Positions 1 to 10,946 are shown, counted from the first letter of the stretch. The stretch: 64,000 nucleotides of DNA from Sulfuricaulis limicola (GCF_002355735.1 NZ_AP014879.1:2697501-2761500); one strand, 5' to 3'. The notes: generated by a model from the letters alone, not told the origin. Numbers and translations are program-made.

Positions 1-89
1 ATGATGCTCTTATCTAATAAGTCTAGCTTGGAGGCAGGGTCAGAAACGACGCGTCGGCGCACCCGTTATCGCGCCCGCTGCGCCACTCG

Positions 90-1772
90 TCACTTGGCCG
101 GGTAGTATCCGGCCAGAATGCGCTCGCGCTGGTATACGTCCTCGCGGAAATGCACCAGTCCGTCGTCGTCGACCCAGCTCGTGAGATAGAGCACGTACAC
201 CGGGATCGGCTCGGGCAGGCGCAGGGTCTGCTGGTTCTGCGTGTCGATCTCGTTGCGCAGACGCTCCTCGTCCCAGCCGTCGAGCCGTCGCAGCGCGTGC
301 TGCGCCAGCGCCATGGCCTGCTCGAGGCGCACGCAGGATTCACTGAAGGTGCGGGTGTCGCGCTCGAACAATGCCTTGTCCGGCGTATCGTGCAGGAACA
401 CGCCGAACGGATTGGGCAACATGAACGACAGGCGCCCGAGGCTGTTCTTCGGGCCCGGCTCCTGGCGCAGCCGGTAATCAAAGCTTTCGGCATCCATGCT
501 GATCCAGTCGAGTTGCCCGGGTTCGATTTCCTCGCTGTAGCCGTTACCGTTACTCGCGTCAAAGACGCGGATGCCGCGCGTCGTAAAAAAGAGCGGGTCG
601 CGCTGCTGCTTCGGCAGCAGCACCTCGCGCGCAATGCGCTCCGGCACGTTCCAGTACGGGTTGATGGCCAGGGTCTGCAGCGACGCCGCGAACGACGGCG
701 TCGGCTGCTCGGGCATGCCCACGATCACGCGCATACCGAGCACCGTGCGCCCGCGCTCGACCACCGCGAGTTCGAAGCCGGCGCTGTTGACCAGGATGTA
801 GTGCTCGCCGAAATCGCGCGGCATCCAGCGCCAGCGCTCCAGCGTGCGGCGCAGCTGGGCGATGCGCGCCGCCACCGGGACGTTGAGTGCCGCGCGCGTG
901 CGCGCACCCACGACACCGTCGGCCTGCAAACCGTGGCGCTGCTGGAAGCGCTTCACCGCGGCCTCGAGCGGCGCGTCGTAGGCCTCGTGGTTCCCGAACG
1001 AAAATCCGGAGAGATCGCCCTCGGCGCGCAGCCGCTCGCGCAGCAACGCAATTTGCTCCGGTGCCGCCGGCGCCTTGCCGGGACCGAACTCCGGTCCGGG
1101 TGACAGCGCCGGCCAGCCGCCCGCGTGCGCGATGCTTTCGTAGCGCGCCAACGCCTCGCGCAGACGTTCATAGGCCGGGTGCGACGGCGCCAGCGAATCG
1201 ATCAGCGCGGCGAAATCGCCGTCGTTGCCCACCGCGGCGAGCGCGGCGGCGGGATCGAAGTCCGCCACCGGCAGGTACCAGCTCGGGTCGGCTTCGTGCG
1301 GGCCCACCCGGCCGGTGCGCAGGTCGAGGCTGTAACGCTCGAAGGCGCTGGTGAGATACAGCTCGAGGCAGGCCTGCCCGGCCGGCGAACGGTCGCGCCA
1401 GTGCGCCTCGATGTCGTCGATCCGGTAGCGCGCGGGCTCCAGGCCATGCTGCCCGGCGGTGCGCAGCAAGGCGCGCAACAGGCGGGCACGGGCGCCCGGT
1501 CCCCGGTAACTGACCCAGTGCGGGCGCGGGCTGTCCGGCTGGTAAAACGGCGCCAGCCGCCGCGGGTCGAGGCGCGACTCGCTGCACGACACGACCGGCG
1601 CGGCCAGCGATGCGCGCAGCGCTTCCGCGAGCGCGGCGTCGGGAGCCGGCTCGGCGCGCGCGGCACCTAACGTGGCGAACATCAGCAGCGCCGTGAACGC
1701 GCATTGCGCGCCCGATGGCGTTCGCTGGAAATGGTCGGTGGTGCGCACGGCGGGACTACCTCGGACAAACAC
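90..1772 (-). CDS. L,D-transpeptidase (YcbB/LdtD-like), periplasmic
   Basis: 560-aa exported murein L,D-transpeptidase, the enzyme class that makes 3-3 peptidoglycan cross-links. A hydrophobic stretch at about residues 24-40 ending ARA-EP looks like a Sec signal. A peptidoglycan-binding-1 repeat lies at about 268-300 (VKRFQQRHGLQADGVVG). The YkuD catalytic domain follows with His461 (GVFLHDT) and the nucleophile Cys480 in SESCVRL. This order and length match the LdtD (YcbB) family. It is a single gene at the window edge with no clear operon partner. The n-region before the signal core is long, so a start nearer the hydrophobic stretch is possible. Family assignment is firm; physiological role is inferred from the family. 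Confidence 0.9.
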   Translation of the reverse strand: MFVRGSPAVRTTDHFQRTPSGAQCAFTALLMFATLGAARAEPAPDAALAEALRASLAAPVVSCSESRLDPRRLAPFYQPDSPRPHWVSYRGPGARARLLRALLRTAGQHGLEPARYRIDDIEAHWRDRSPAGQACLELYLTSAFERYSLDLRTGRVGPHEADPSWYLPVADFDPAAALAAVGNDGDFAALIDSLAPSHPAYERLREALARYESIAHAGGWPALSPGPEFGPGKAPAAPEQIALLRERLRAEGDLSGFSFGNHEAYDAPLEAAVKRFQQRHGLQADGVVGARTRAALNVPVAARIAQLRRTLERWRWMPRDFGEHYILVNSAGFELAVVERGRTVLGMRVIVGMPEQPTPSFAASLQTLAINPYWNVPERIAREVLLPKQQRDPLFFTTRGIRVFDASNGNGYSEEIEPGQLDWISMDAESFDYRLRQEPGPKNSLGRLSFMLPNPFGVFLHDTPDKALFERDTRTFSESCVRLEQAMALAQHALRRLDGWDEERLRNEIDTQNQQTLRLPEPIPVYVLYLTSWVDDDGLVHFREDVYQRERILAGYYPAK

Positions 1773-1959
1773 GCAGACTTACGCACTCAATTTACCACAG
1801 TCGGGCGGTGCCGGCTCATGCGCCGCCGTCGCACGAGAGATATATTGGAATACTCTGCTCTGATTCGCGCTTTTACTGACCGCCGGCCCAGGCAGGCGGC
1901 CGGACACCGCCCTGGATTCGGCTACACTTCAAGACAATTCCTCAAAAAACAGGTGCGTC

Positions 1960-2424
1960 ATGAACAACTGGATCTGGATAGGGAAATTCGTCATCGTCAT
2001 CGCCGCCGCGCTGGCGCTGGGCGAGGTGCTGGGCAGCCTGGAGCTGTTCCGCAGCACCACGCTCGGCACGCCCAAGGTCACCGCCGGCTCGCTGGTGCGC
2101 TTTATCGCCCACGGCGGCGCGCTGGTGCTGTTGTGGCTACTCGGCCAGCAACTGACGCGGCAAATCCGCGCCCTCAACGGCGGCCTGGCCCGGCTCGCCG
2201 ACCCGGTGCTGGCGCTGATCACGCTGATCATCACGGCCAGCGCTTACGTGGTGCTGATCAATTTCAGCGCGGCCTTGCTCGGCGAGAACCTGCGCAGCTT
2301 CCTCGACTGGATGTTCATCTTCGGCATCCTCGCCGCCGCGGTGTGGCTGGTGTGGGCGCTGTTCCAGAATTCCGAAGCGGTCATGGAAGCCATCGGCAAG
2401 TCCGGGAAAGCCAAGACGGGATAG
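1960..2424 (+). CDS. small four-helix membrane protein, function unknown
   Basis: 154 aa with about four hydrophobic segments (near residues 5-27, 45-62, 83-105 and 115-137) and a short basic tail. It is probably an inner-membrane protein. No catalytic motif or known domain is recognised. It stands alone, transcribed away from the L,D-transpeptidase gene, and is followed closely by a strong hairpin terminator shared with the convergent MFS gene. Its reading frame and codon use look like the neighbouring core genes, so it is likely a real gene. Confidence 0.7.
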   Translation: MNNWIWIGKFVIVIAAALALGEVLGSLELFRSTTLGTPKVTAGSLVRFIAHGGALVLLWLLGQQLTRQIRALNGGLARLADPVLALITLIITASAYVVLINFSAALLGENLRSFLDWMFIFGILAAAVWLVWALFQNSEAVMEAIGKSGKAKTG

Positions 2425-2449
2425 TCCGGGTTCAACGCAAACCAAACAC

Positions 2450-2473
2450 AAACGGCCCCGCGCGGGGCCGTTT
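2450..2473. terminator. bidirectional rho-independent terminator
   Basis: Perfect 10-bp stem AAACGGCCCC / GGGGCCGTTT with a 4-nt loop, A-rich on the left and T-rich on the right. It separates the convergent membrane-protein and MFS genes. It is one of four near-identical terminators in the first 11 kb. Confidence 0.9.
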
Positions 2474-2493
2474 TGTTTTGAATCTCCGCCGAA

Positions 2494-3681
2494 CTAAATC
2501 CCGGCCGCAACGCCGGCACGCTGCTTCGAGCGCAGCCACAGCAGCGCGCCGAGAATGAACGCGATCGGCAGCAGTACGCCGAGATTGACGGCGCGCCAGC
2601 CGAGAAGATAGTGCAGCGCGCCGGCGGAGAGGCTCGAAACCGTCACCATCGTGAACACCAGAAAATCGTTGAGCGCCTGCGCCTTGGCCTTTTCCTCGAT
2701 GCGGTAGGTCTCGGTGAGCAGCGTGGTCCCGCCGACGAACAGGAAATTCCAGCCCACGCCCAGCAGCACCAGCGCGCCCCAGAAATGCGTCAGGTCCGTG
2801 CCGCCCAGGTTCACCACCACGCACAGGACGTTCAGCACCGCGCCGGTCAGCATGATGTTGAGCACCCCGAAGCGGCGGATGAGATGGCCGGTGACGAAGG
2901 ACGGCGCGAACATGCCGAGCACGTGCCACTCGATCACGAAAGCGGTGTCGGGGAAGGGGTGCGCGTGGGCGTGCATGGCCAGCGGCGTGGCCGTCATCAC
3001 CAGCGACATGACGCCGAAGCCGACCGCCGCGCCGAGCACGGCGACCACGAACTTGCCCTGCGTCGCGATTTCCCGCAGCGGCCGGCCGGTGTCGTGCGCC
3101 TCGTGCGCGCCGGGGCGCGGGATGTCGAGGAACAGCAGCACCGCGAGCGAGGCAACGTAGAGGCCTGCGAGCGCGAGGTAGCTGCCGGCGAACTCCGCCG
3201 ATGGCAGCAACCCGATGCTCCACTTCGCGAGATTCGGCCCCACGACGGCGGCGATCACGCCGCCGGCCATGACATAGGAAATGGCGGTCGGGCGGTAGTC
3301 GTCGGTCGCGATATCCGCCGCCGCGAAGCGATAGTAGGTCCCGAAGCCGTTGAACACGCCGAACAGCACGGCGCCGGCGCAGAACAGGAAAAACGAGCCG
3401 TGCACGATGGCCCAGGAGGCGAGTCCCGCGCCGGCTAGGCCGAACAAGGTGCCGACGATGAAACCCGCGCGTCGGCCGACGTGCTTCATGAACATCGAGG
3501 CCGGGATGGTGGTGAGCATGGTGCCGAGGAACTGCAGGCCGAGCGGCAGGGTCGCGAGCGCCTTGTTCTCGGCAAGCTGGTAACCCACGAGCGCGGACGT
3601 GGTGGCGAGTAGGATATTGCCGCTGTTCATGAGCGCCTGGCAGAACGACAACAGCCAGACGTTTTTCTTCATTCGGTTCAT
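2494..3681 (-). CDS. MFS transporter
   Basis: 395-aa protein with about 12 hydrophobic segments typical of the Major Facilitator Superfamily. The loop after the second helix carries FMKHVGRRAGF, matching the MFS signature region between TM2 and TM3. Substrate cannot be told from sequence. Start chosen at MNRMKKN; a second Met lies three codons later. Monocistronic: a shared terminator lies at its 3' side and recQ begins about 2 kb upstream on the same strand with a 100-bp gap. Confidence 0.85.
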   Translation of the reverse strand: MNRMKKNVWLLSFCQALMNSGNILLATTSALVGYQLAENKALATLPLGLQFLGTMLTTIPASMFMKHVGRRAGFIVGTLFGLAGAGLASWAIVHGSFFLFCAGAVLFGVFNGFGTYYRFAAADIATDDYRPTAISYVMAGGVIAAVVGPNLAKWSIGLLPSAEFAGSYLALAGLYVASLAVLLFLDIPRPGAHEAHDTGRPLREIATQGKFVVAVLGAAVGFGVMSLVMTATPLAMHAHAHPFPDTAFVIEWHVLGMFAPSFVTGHLIRRFGVLNIMLTGAVLNVLCVVVNLGGTDLTHFWGALVLLGVGWNFLFVGGTTLLTETYRIEEKAKAQALNDFLVFTMVTVSSLSAGALHYLLGWRAVNLGVLLPIAFILGALLWLRSKQRAGVAAGI

Positions 3682-3781
3682 GCGTATGTCTTGAAGGAAT
3701 TCAAAATACGATGAAGGAGGGGGAGTCTAACCCGGCTTCCGTGTGTTCAGGAAATCGTTCCTGGCTCCTTGATTACTTGCA

Positions 3782-5668
<1,887 letters not shown>

Positions 5669-6016
5669 GACGAGCCCTGGTTGATCGCGTAAGGTGCGGC
5701 TAGGTTATCTGATACCGGTTTTCGGCTCAATTTGTTCGACATTGTCTCCGGGGATAACCTCACACAGCCCGGCTGAAAATCGGCGATGGCGCCGAACGCT
5801 ATAAGGCGTCATGTAATCCCTGCATCGGTTTGTTTTCCGACGAACACGCCACGAGGGCCGACCAACAAGCGCCGCCGAAACGATCCAGACCGTATAGTAC
5901 AGTCCCTGCCCTGAAAAACTGTGCCGTTGACGTTGCCCGCGACACTGGCGAACTGATCAACCCCGAGCAACCCATTGCAAGGAAGCAAAAAATTTTAATT
6001 CGTCTCAGGAGAAATC
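5669..6016. other. divergent intergenic region between recQ and a membrane protein gene
   Basis: About 350 bp with no supportable gene. It contains the 5' regions of two divergent genes. AGGTTATC near 5702 and GATAACCT near 5752 form a spaced inverted repeat of unknown meaning. A good Shine-Dalgarno (CAGGAGAA) precedes the plus-strand gene. Confidence 0.5.
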
Positions 6017-7012
6017 ATGCTCAAAACCCTGATCGTTTATATTCATCTGCTCGCGACCGCCTTCGCCCTGGTCGAGCTGCTCAAATTCGATATTCGCCTG
6101 CTGTGGAACCTCAACCGGCCGCTCGCCGCTGCCGACCTGCAACGACTGATCAGCACCAAGAATACCGTCACGCTGGCACTGGTCGTGCTCTGGATCACGG
6201 GCATCTGGTTCGTGGTCAACGGAGTGATCGATGAGCCCGACAAGTACCTGACCAACCAGAAGCTGTGGATGAAACTGTTCACCGTCTCGCTGCTGACCGT
6301 GAACGGCATGCTGATGCATTCGGTCGGCTTTGCCCGCCTGCGGCCCGGCGTGGTATTCAGCCAAATGGCGCTCAGGGGCCAGTGGATCCTGCTCGGCATG
6401 GGCGTGGTGTCATCGGTGTCATGGATGTTCGCCGCGTTCCTCGGCATCGCCCGGGTGTGGAATTACTCCGCCAGCTTCCATGACCTGTTCGTCATGTACC
6501 TGTGGTTCCTGTGGGGCGGTTTCACCGCCGCCAGCCTGCCGCTGCTGTACCTGCGATTGCGCCACAACAACGCGCGCGTGTCGGACACGCTCAAGTTCAA
6601 TCTGCTCAAGACCTTGTCGCTGTTCCACGGATTCAGCGACGCCATCTTGTGGGAATTCCTGCACCTGTCGGAATGGCGCCGCCTGAAGCCGGAGCAGACA
6701 TTGATCGAGGAAGGCAAGGCTGCCCGCTCGTTTTATATTCTGGCGAACGGCGAGGCCAGCGTTGAGAAGAACGGCAAACCCATCGGCGTGCTCAAAGTCG
6801 GCGACTACTTCGGTGAAATCGCCTACATTCGCGAGCAGGCCGCGACCCGCGCCGCCACCGTTACGACCCGGAGCGAGGCGATGGTGATCAGGGTAAAAAG
6901 CGAAACCCTGACCACGGCCAGCGACGAACTGCGGTTCTCCCTGCATCGCGCGTTCCTGCGCGCCTTGGACGAGCGCCAAACCCGCACCGAGTACCAGCTG
7001 GCCGCGCCCTGA
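6017..7012 (+). CDS. membrane protein with C-terminal cyclic-nucleotide-binding-like domain
   Basis: 331 aa. Residues 1-185 hold about five hydrophobic segments. Residues about 205-310 form a cNMP-binding-type beta roll: LKPEQTLIEEGKAARSFYILANGEASV, then GDYFGEIAYIREQAATRAATV, which resembles the phosphate-binding cassette (GE...RAA). Known cNMP-gated channels have a pore helix, and none is visible here. It could be a membrane sensor whose activity answers to a cyclic nucleotide or to another ligand held in the same fold. Start follows a clear ribosome site (AGGAGAAATC). Single gene, closed by a hairpin terminator. Molecular output unknown. Confidence 0.8.
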   Translation: MLKTLIVYIHLLATAFALVELLKFDIRLLWNLNRPLAAADLQRLISTKNTVTLALVVLWITGIWFVVNGVIDEPDKYLTNQKLWMKLFTVSLLTVNGMLMHSVGFARLRPGVVFSQMALRGQWILLGMGVVSSVSWMFAAFLGIARVWNYSASFHDLFVMYLWFLWGGFTAASLPLLYLRLRHNNARVSDTLKFNLLKTLSLFHGFSDAILWEFLHLSEWRRLKPEQTLIEEGKAARSFYILANGEASVEKNGKPIGVLKVGDYFGEIAYIREQAATRAATVTTRSEAMVIRVKSETLTTASDELRFSLHRAFLRALDERQTRTEYQLAAP

Positions 7013-7054
7013 GCCCGATGCACTGAATAATCCGGGTTTGGCGCAGCTCCAACC

Positions 7055-7080
7055 AAAACGGCCCCGCGAGGGGCCGTTTT
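7055..7080. terminator. rho-independent terminator
   Basis: Perfect 11-bp stem AAAACGGCCCC / GGGGCCGTTTT around a GCGA loop, T-rich after the stem. It closes the cNMP membrane gene and can also serve the convergent DUF4824 gene. Confidence 0.92.
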
Positions 7081-7159
7081 GGTTTCAGCGTCCATGTTGA
7101 AGGAATACTTTAATATCCGGGATTCCAGTCTCCCTAGTGAAGTCTGCCTTCAATAACCA

Positions 7160-8032
7160 TTATTTCGTTGCTTTCGCCTCCGTAATCCACGGTTCAAGAC
7201 GCCTGCCATAAGCCACTGAGACTTCGAACGGTGAAGCGGCAACGCCATATTCATTTGTTCGCGCGCCCTCCTGCATGGACGCAAATATCTCGCGATACCG
7301 GGCCGGAACGTTGATCTGGGAAACGCTCAGACCGGAGACGTATCCCACCAGCTTCGGTTTGCGATTTTTTTCGCCGAGATACGGCTGAATCTGCCCGCGC
7401 AGGATCGCATAGCGTTTACGGTCGGGATACCGGGCGCGCAAGCTCGCTACATCAAGGCCCGCGTCAACGACGAACAGGCGGCTGTATGTTTGTTCTTCCT
7501 GGTACAGCTCCTGTTTGGCGTTTTTTACCCGCAGCTCGAATTCCTTCTTGCCGGGATTCGCCTTGAGCAGCGCTTCTTCCTTCTGCAGATGTTTTCGCGC
7601 GTCGTCCAGCATCGCCCGATAGACCTGCCCATCGAGCTCCAGCACCAGCAGTGCCTCCCGCGGCAGCAGCTTGTCGTAGTGCATGCCTGCGCGCTGCGAA
7701 TTCTCGGGTTCCGCGACATCGAATCCCAATGCCGCGAGCTTGGCCTTGTCCAGCCAGCCCGGCGCGTTGCCTGAACCGACATATCTCCATCCCATGACAG
7801 GGAGGCTGTCATCCTGTATGGCATGCACTCTCCACTGCAAGGCCAGCGAGATGCCGCTGTTCTCCTGGCTGAGACCCCATCCGTAGGGAAGATGAAGCTC
7901 GCGCTCCGTCAGCGTCAGCGTACTTTCCGGTTCGTCCGAGCGGTTGTATGCCACACCGACGAGCGCCACGGCGTTGGTGGTCAGGATAAGCGCCAGGCCG
8001 GCGACAAGCGTATGCGTGCGCGACCACTTCAT
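7160..8032 (-). CDS. DUF4824 family protein
   Basis: 290 aa with an N-terminal membrane anchor (residues about 8-27) and a probable periplasmic body. The opening THTLVAGLALILTTNAVALVGVAYNRS and the following ESTLTLTERELHLPY match DUF4824 proteins as I remember them; no biochemical role is known to me. The ATG at 8032 is chosen because it overlaps the upstream DUF2157 stop codon as ATGA, indicating translational coupling. A longer frame to 8152 exists but would lie inside the upstream gene. Confidence 0.75.
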   Translation of the reverse strand: MKWSRTHTLVAGLALILTTNAVALVGVAYNRSDEPESTLTLTERELHLPYGWGLSQENSGISLALQWRVHAIQDDSLPVMGWRYVGSGNAPGWLDKAKLAALGFDVAEPENSQRAGMHYDKLLPREALLVLELDGQVYRAMLDDARKHLQKEEALLKANPGKKEFELRVKNAKQELYQEEQTYSRLFVVDAGLDVASLRARYPDRKRYAILRGQIQPYLGEKNRKPKLVGYVSGLSVSQINVPARYREIFASMQEGARTNEYGVAASPFEVSVAYGRRLEPWITEAKATK

Positions 8033-9105
8033 GATGAAGCTCCCAACAACCTGTAATTCGTCGCCCGCAGGCGGCGCAGCACCAACAGAAGCAGGATGGC
8101 GGCGAGTCCCAGCACCAGGAAGAAGAGATACTTCGGCATGATCTCCCACCACCAGTCAAAGAACTTGGTGTAGAGGAAAATCACGAAAAAAGTCATGCCG
8201 GTATTCACCACTTCAGGCCAATGCCGGCGTGCGCCCAGCCAGATCGCGCCCGCGCTGCCGGCAAAACCCAACAACTGGTACAGGCCCTCCACGATGTCCG
8301 GGTCAAGCTCGAGATAGCTCCCCTTCCCCCAGTTCGCGAGGACCAAAGCCGGCAGAAACAGCGTCAGCAAACCGAATATGCGATAGATGCCCGCAAAACC
8401 CGTGAAGCGCGTGTGATCGACGAACTGCGGGATCAGGAAAAGCACCAATGCCGCGGGAAAGAAATTCTCTGGTCGGCGGCTGAAATCGATCCAGTACAGG
8501 CCGCTCCATGTCCCCACGCGTGCCGATATGTAGGCAACCACGCACAGGATGCCCATGGCCAGCAGCAAACGCAGGTCGCAGGTATAGGCAAGCAGGAACG
8601 CGAGCGCCGCCCATGGTATCAGCGCCTTGTCGGACGGCGTGATGTTGAATATCTGGCCCAGCATGGAGATGTTGAGCACAAAACAGGCGAAGGCCACCAT
8701 CGCCGCGAGCTTGGCGAAATAGCCCGACTCGTCGCGGCTCTGAATCCAGACCGTTGCCGCGAGCGTTCCCACCGCCGATAAAACCAGGGTCACCACCTGC
8801 CATGGCGTCGAGAGCAATCCCCAGAACTGGTAGAAGAGAAAAAAGACGCTCGCCGCCAGCGCCAGCGCACCGAGGAACGAGGCGATGCGCATGCCCAGCG
8901 ACAATTGCTTGGCTTGGGCATCACGGTCAATGTCGTAATCCTGGGTATATTGCGAAAGCAGGCGCTCGTGATGATCCGTCAGCGTTCGTTTTTGTTCTTC
9001 GGTCAGTGATAAAACTCTGTCTCTTTCCAGACGATCGAGCTCGCGCCGGAATACGCGAATATCATCCGCTCGCTGTTGCGCGTCGCTGCGTGAGGGTACG
9101 TTCAT
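8029..9105 (-). CDS. DUF2157 domain membrane protein
   Basis: 358 aa. A cytoplasmic N-terminus (about 1-70) is rich in charged residues and predicted helical. It is followed by about ten hydrophobic segments. The pattern fits DUF2157 membrane proteins, which commonly sit beside a small anchored partner (GDYXXLXD or DUF4824 proteins). Here the partner starts inside its stop codon, so the two very likely act together at the membrane. Function unknown. Confidence 0.75.
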   Translation of the reverse strand: MNVPSRSDAQQRADDIRVFRRELDRLERDRVLSLTEEQKRTLTDHHERLLSQYTQDYDIDRDAQAKQLSLGMRIASFLGALALAASVFFLFYQFWGLLSTPWQVVTLVLSAVGTLAATVWIQSRDESGYFAKLAAMVAFACFVLNISMLGQIFNITPSDKALIPWAALAFLLAYTCDLRLLLAMGILCVVAYISARVGTWSGLYWIDFSRRPENFFPAALVLFLIPQFVDHTRFTGFAGIYRIFGLLTLFLPALVLANWGKGSYLELDPDIVEGLYQLLGFAGSAGAIWLGARRHWPEVVNTGMTFFVIFLYTKFFDWWWEIMPKYLFFLVLGLAAILLLLVLRRLRATNYRLLGASS

Positions 9106-9209
9106 GGTAAGTAATACTTAGCCCAGGCAATGCGAAAATGCCATGGCGCGTCAATCTCTCATTAGCATGCGCTAATATTTAGCGCGCTTCTTGCGTTTCG
9201 ACGCTCGCT

Positions 9210-9407
9210 TTATTTCTGCTGCGGGTAGACGGTCCTGGCATCCGGAGGCGGTTTGTCGCCGACCTTCAGAAGCCACAGTGTGTCCAAGAGCGAAGGAACG
9301 ATAAAAATAGACAGTGCAACACCAATACGTACAGGTAATCCCCATTTACCAGTCAGCATGAAGGCGGCAACTCCCGCTGCCAGGAAAAGCAGGTAGATCA
9401 GCGCCAT
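9210..9407 (-). CDS. small two-helix membrane protein
   Basis: 65 aa with two hydrophobic segments (about 2-20 and 26-47) and a polar, proline-containing tail. It has no recognised domain. It lies 33 bp downstream of the 111-aa membrane protein, with AAGGAG upstream of its ATG, and so forms the third gene of the RHS operon. It could be an accessory or a second immunity protein; that is inference from position. Confidence 0.6.
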   Translation of the reverse strand: MALIYLLFLAAGVAAFMLTGKWGLPVRIGVALSIFIVPSLLDTLWLLKVGDKPPPDARTVYPQQK

Positions 9408-9440
9408 TAACTTGTGCGCTCCTTGATTATTTATTCGTGA

Positions 9441-9776
9441 CTAGAGGCAGTCACCCTTACCGCAAGCCACAACAAGATGGATCGCAAACAAAGCAGAAGC
9501 CATTAATGCCAAATAAAGTCCCCCCGCTAATAACCGGTTTCTATGGCGCATTGTTGGCGTTGCAACGAGGCTGATAACACCGCTGGTGAGACAAACACCA
9601 AATACTGCATACCAAGACCACTCCGATAATCCCAGGAACGGTAATTTTCCCTGGCTTAACGCAGCACGATAGGCCCATTCAACGTACAGAAAAAACGCCA
9701 AAGGGACACCGGCGATTGCCCATCCCAATAGCGCAAAGGAGATAAAGCGGTCATGTCGATCCAGACTCACGCTCAA
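9441..9776 (-). CDS. membrane protein, candidate immunity partner of the RHS-core protein
   Basis: 111 aa with three or four hydrophobic segments (about 12-34, 50-68, 84-103). The TTG at 9776 overlaps the RHS stop as TTGA. A GTG six bases on (9770) sits at better distance from the GGGGGA ribosome site and may be the true start. Genes directly after RHS or other polymorphic-toxin C-termini usually encode immunity proteins, and membrane-type immunity is typical when the toxin acts on the inner membrane or periplasm. No sequence family is recognised, so the role rests on position. Confidence 0.6.
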   Translation of the reverse strand: MSVSLDRHDRFISFALLGWAIAGVPLAFFLYVEWAYRAALSQGKLPFLGLSEWSWYAVFGVCLTSGVISLVATPTMRHRNRLLAGGLYLALMASALFAIHLVVACGKGDCL

Positions 9777-10501
9777 CGTCCCCCTATCGGGATTGGATTT
9801 GCGTACCCGGGCACCTGGAATTGACCTCCCGTGTTAATTGCGGGTGGAGTCACTCCCGCGCCTGACAGCACTCCAGAAACATAAGAATTACTGTTAAACC
9901 TCCCGGCTGGCATGGATCCATCTCCGATAAACGGCACTGGAGAGATATGAGGAAAGCTATAGTCCAGGTTACTGGTATACCTGAAAGATGTTTTCAAGAT
10001 ATTTTTGATGAATTCGCAATCAGACATCCCTGACGGCGTCGGTACGATCTGGGTAAATGTTGCGTTACCAATGGCATCACCAGGATAGTTATAGGCAGAC
10101 ACAAGTTTGTCGCCGCTTTTCTGTCCACCAACAGTTATTGGCCAATTTCCCTTGCAGTTACATTTATCATCCGGATCAAGATGAATGGCAAGGTGAAAGG
10201 AGTTGGGATTAGTAATTCGTCCCCCGGGGCTTGCAGCCATGTGTCCGACCAATGTTACGCGTAAGCCATATGGATCAACATAGCGCAATGGGTTGTTATG
10301 AACATAAGTGTAAGTGTTCGTCCCGCCCTGCAATCCGACCGGGTCACTGCTGAGGTATCTCCCGGTTTTCGGCTCATAATATCTCGCTCCGTTGTAATGC
10401 AACCCAGTTTCAGAATCGAAATACTGGGCTTGCGCGTATGCGCTCCACGCAAGTAGTGCAACAACCAAATGGATACAGATATTATTTCCAAATTTGTTCA
10501 T
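9773..10501 (-). CDS. short secreted RHS-core protein with a variable C-terminal domain
   Basis: 242 aa. Residues 1-25 form a Sec-type signal (IHLVVALLAWSAYAQA). Residues 27-80 are the terminal RHS repeat-associated core: SETGLHYNGARYYEPKTGRY, SSDPVGLQGG, NPLRYVDPYGL. Residues 81-242 form a distinct tail with SFHLAIHL (His103) and FNSNSYVSGVL near 202-212. I recall similar FH..I and YNSNSYVSGLL motifs at the ends of other RHS proteins, but I do not know their activity. A normal RHS protein is over 1000 aa, so this is a mini version, whether by decay or as an independent exported effector. It has a strong GGGAGG ribosome site. AT content is higher than in neighbours, consistent with transfer. 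Confidence 0.75.
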   Translation of the reverse strand: MNKFGNNICIHLVVALLAWSAYAQAQYFDSETGLHYNGARYYEPKTGRYLSSDPVGLQGGTNTYTYVHNNPLRYVDPYGLRVTLVGHMAASPGGRITNPNSFHLAIHLDPDDKCNCKGNWPITVGGQKSGDKLVSAYNYPGDAIGNATFTQIVPTPSGMSDCEFIKNILKTSFRYTSNLDYSFPHISPVPFIGDGSMPAGRFNSNSYVSGVLSGAGVTPPAINTGGQFQVPGYANPIPIGGR

Positions 10502-10648
10502 ACCCCTGTCCTCCCAATCTGGAGAAACGGTGCGTATCGTAATTGTGCTTTTTGGTTTCGCTATTTCGATTCACCGCTCTATAGTTGTCAAGACAACTTG
10601 GGGGGGTAAAGCTTTAGGGTGGATGGTGGAACCGGCACCAGAAAAAAT

Positions 10649-10670
10649 AACGGCCCCTCGCGGGGCCGTT
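10649..10670. terminator. rho-independent terminator
   Basis: Stem AACGGCCCC / GGGGCCGTT with a TCGC loop, preceded by an A run and followed by TTGGTTT. It lies between the RHS gene 5' region and the small basic protein gene, and matches the other local terminators almost exactly. Confidence 0.85.
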
Positions 10671-10709
10671 TTGGTTTCGGGGTCCGGGTTGAGAACCGGC
10701 CTTGGAGCT

Positions 10710-10877
10710 TCAGCTCTCGTTCTTCGTGGCGGTCTCGCCCTGATCCGGGGACTGGTCAGGGGTTTCACCGGGCTGGGCAGCGCTCTTCTCCAGCTTGCGC
10801 TGGCGCTTCTCTTCCATTTTCTTTTTCTTTTGAAGTTCCTTCTGGCGCTTCTGAAACTGATAGTTGGGTTTTGCCAC
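10710..10877 (-). CDS. small highly basic conserved protein
   Basis: 55 aa beginning (GTG) with AKPNYQFQKRQKELQKKKK and continuing as a Lys/Glu-rich helix with an acidic, proline-containing tail. Short proteins with this AKPNYQFxKRQ opening are widespread in proteobacteria, but I know no function. GTG at 10877 is preferred over an ATG 18 bases upstream because GAGGG lies at proper distance before it and because the conserved sequence starts there. It is probably soluble and may bind nucleic acid, judging only from charge. Confidence 0.75.
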   Translation of the reverse strand: MAKPNYQFQKRQKELQKKKKMEEKRQRKLEKSAAQPGETPDQSPDQGETATKNES

Positions 10878-10946
10878 CGTAGCGCCCTCTTTCAATAAAG
10901 TTAATCTGTATTATGCCAAACATTGCAGCGGCTGTCCGAACCCTCA

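Noticed and set aside
1-89. Possible coding sequence at the window start
   Set aside because: Short open frames here lack a ribosome site and recognisable product; nothing supportable.
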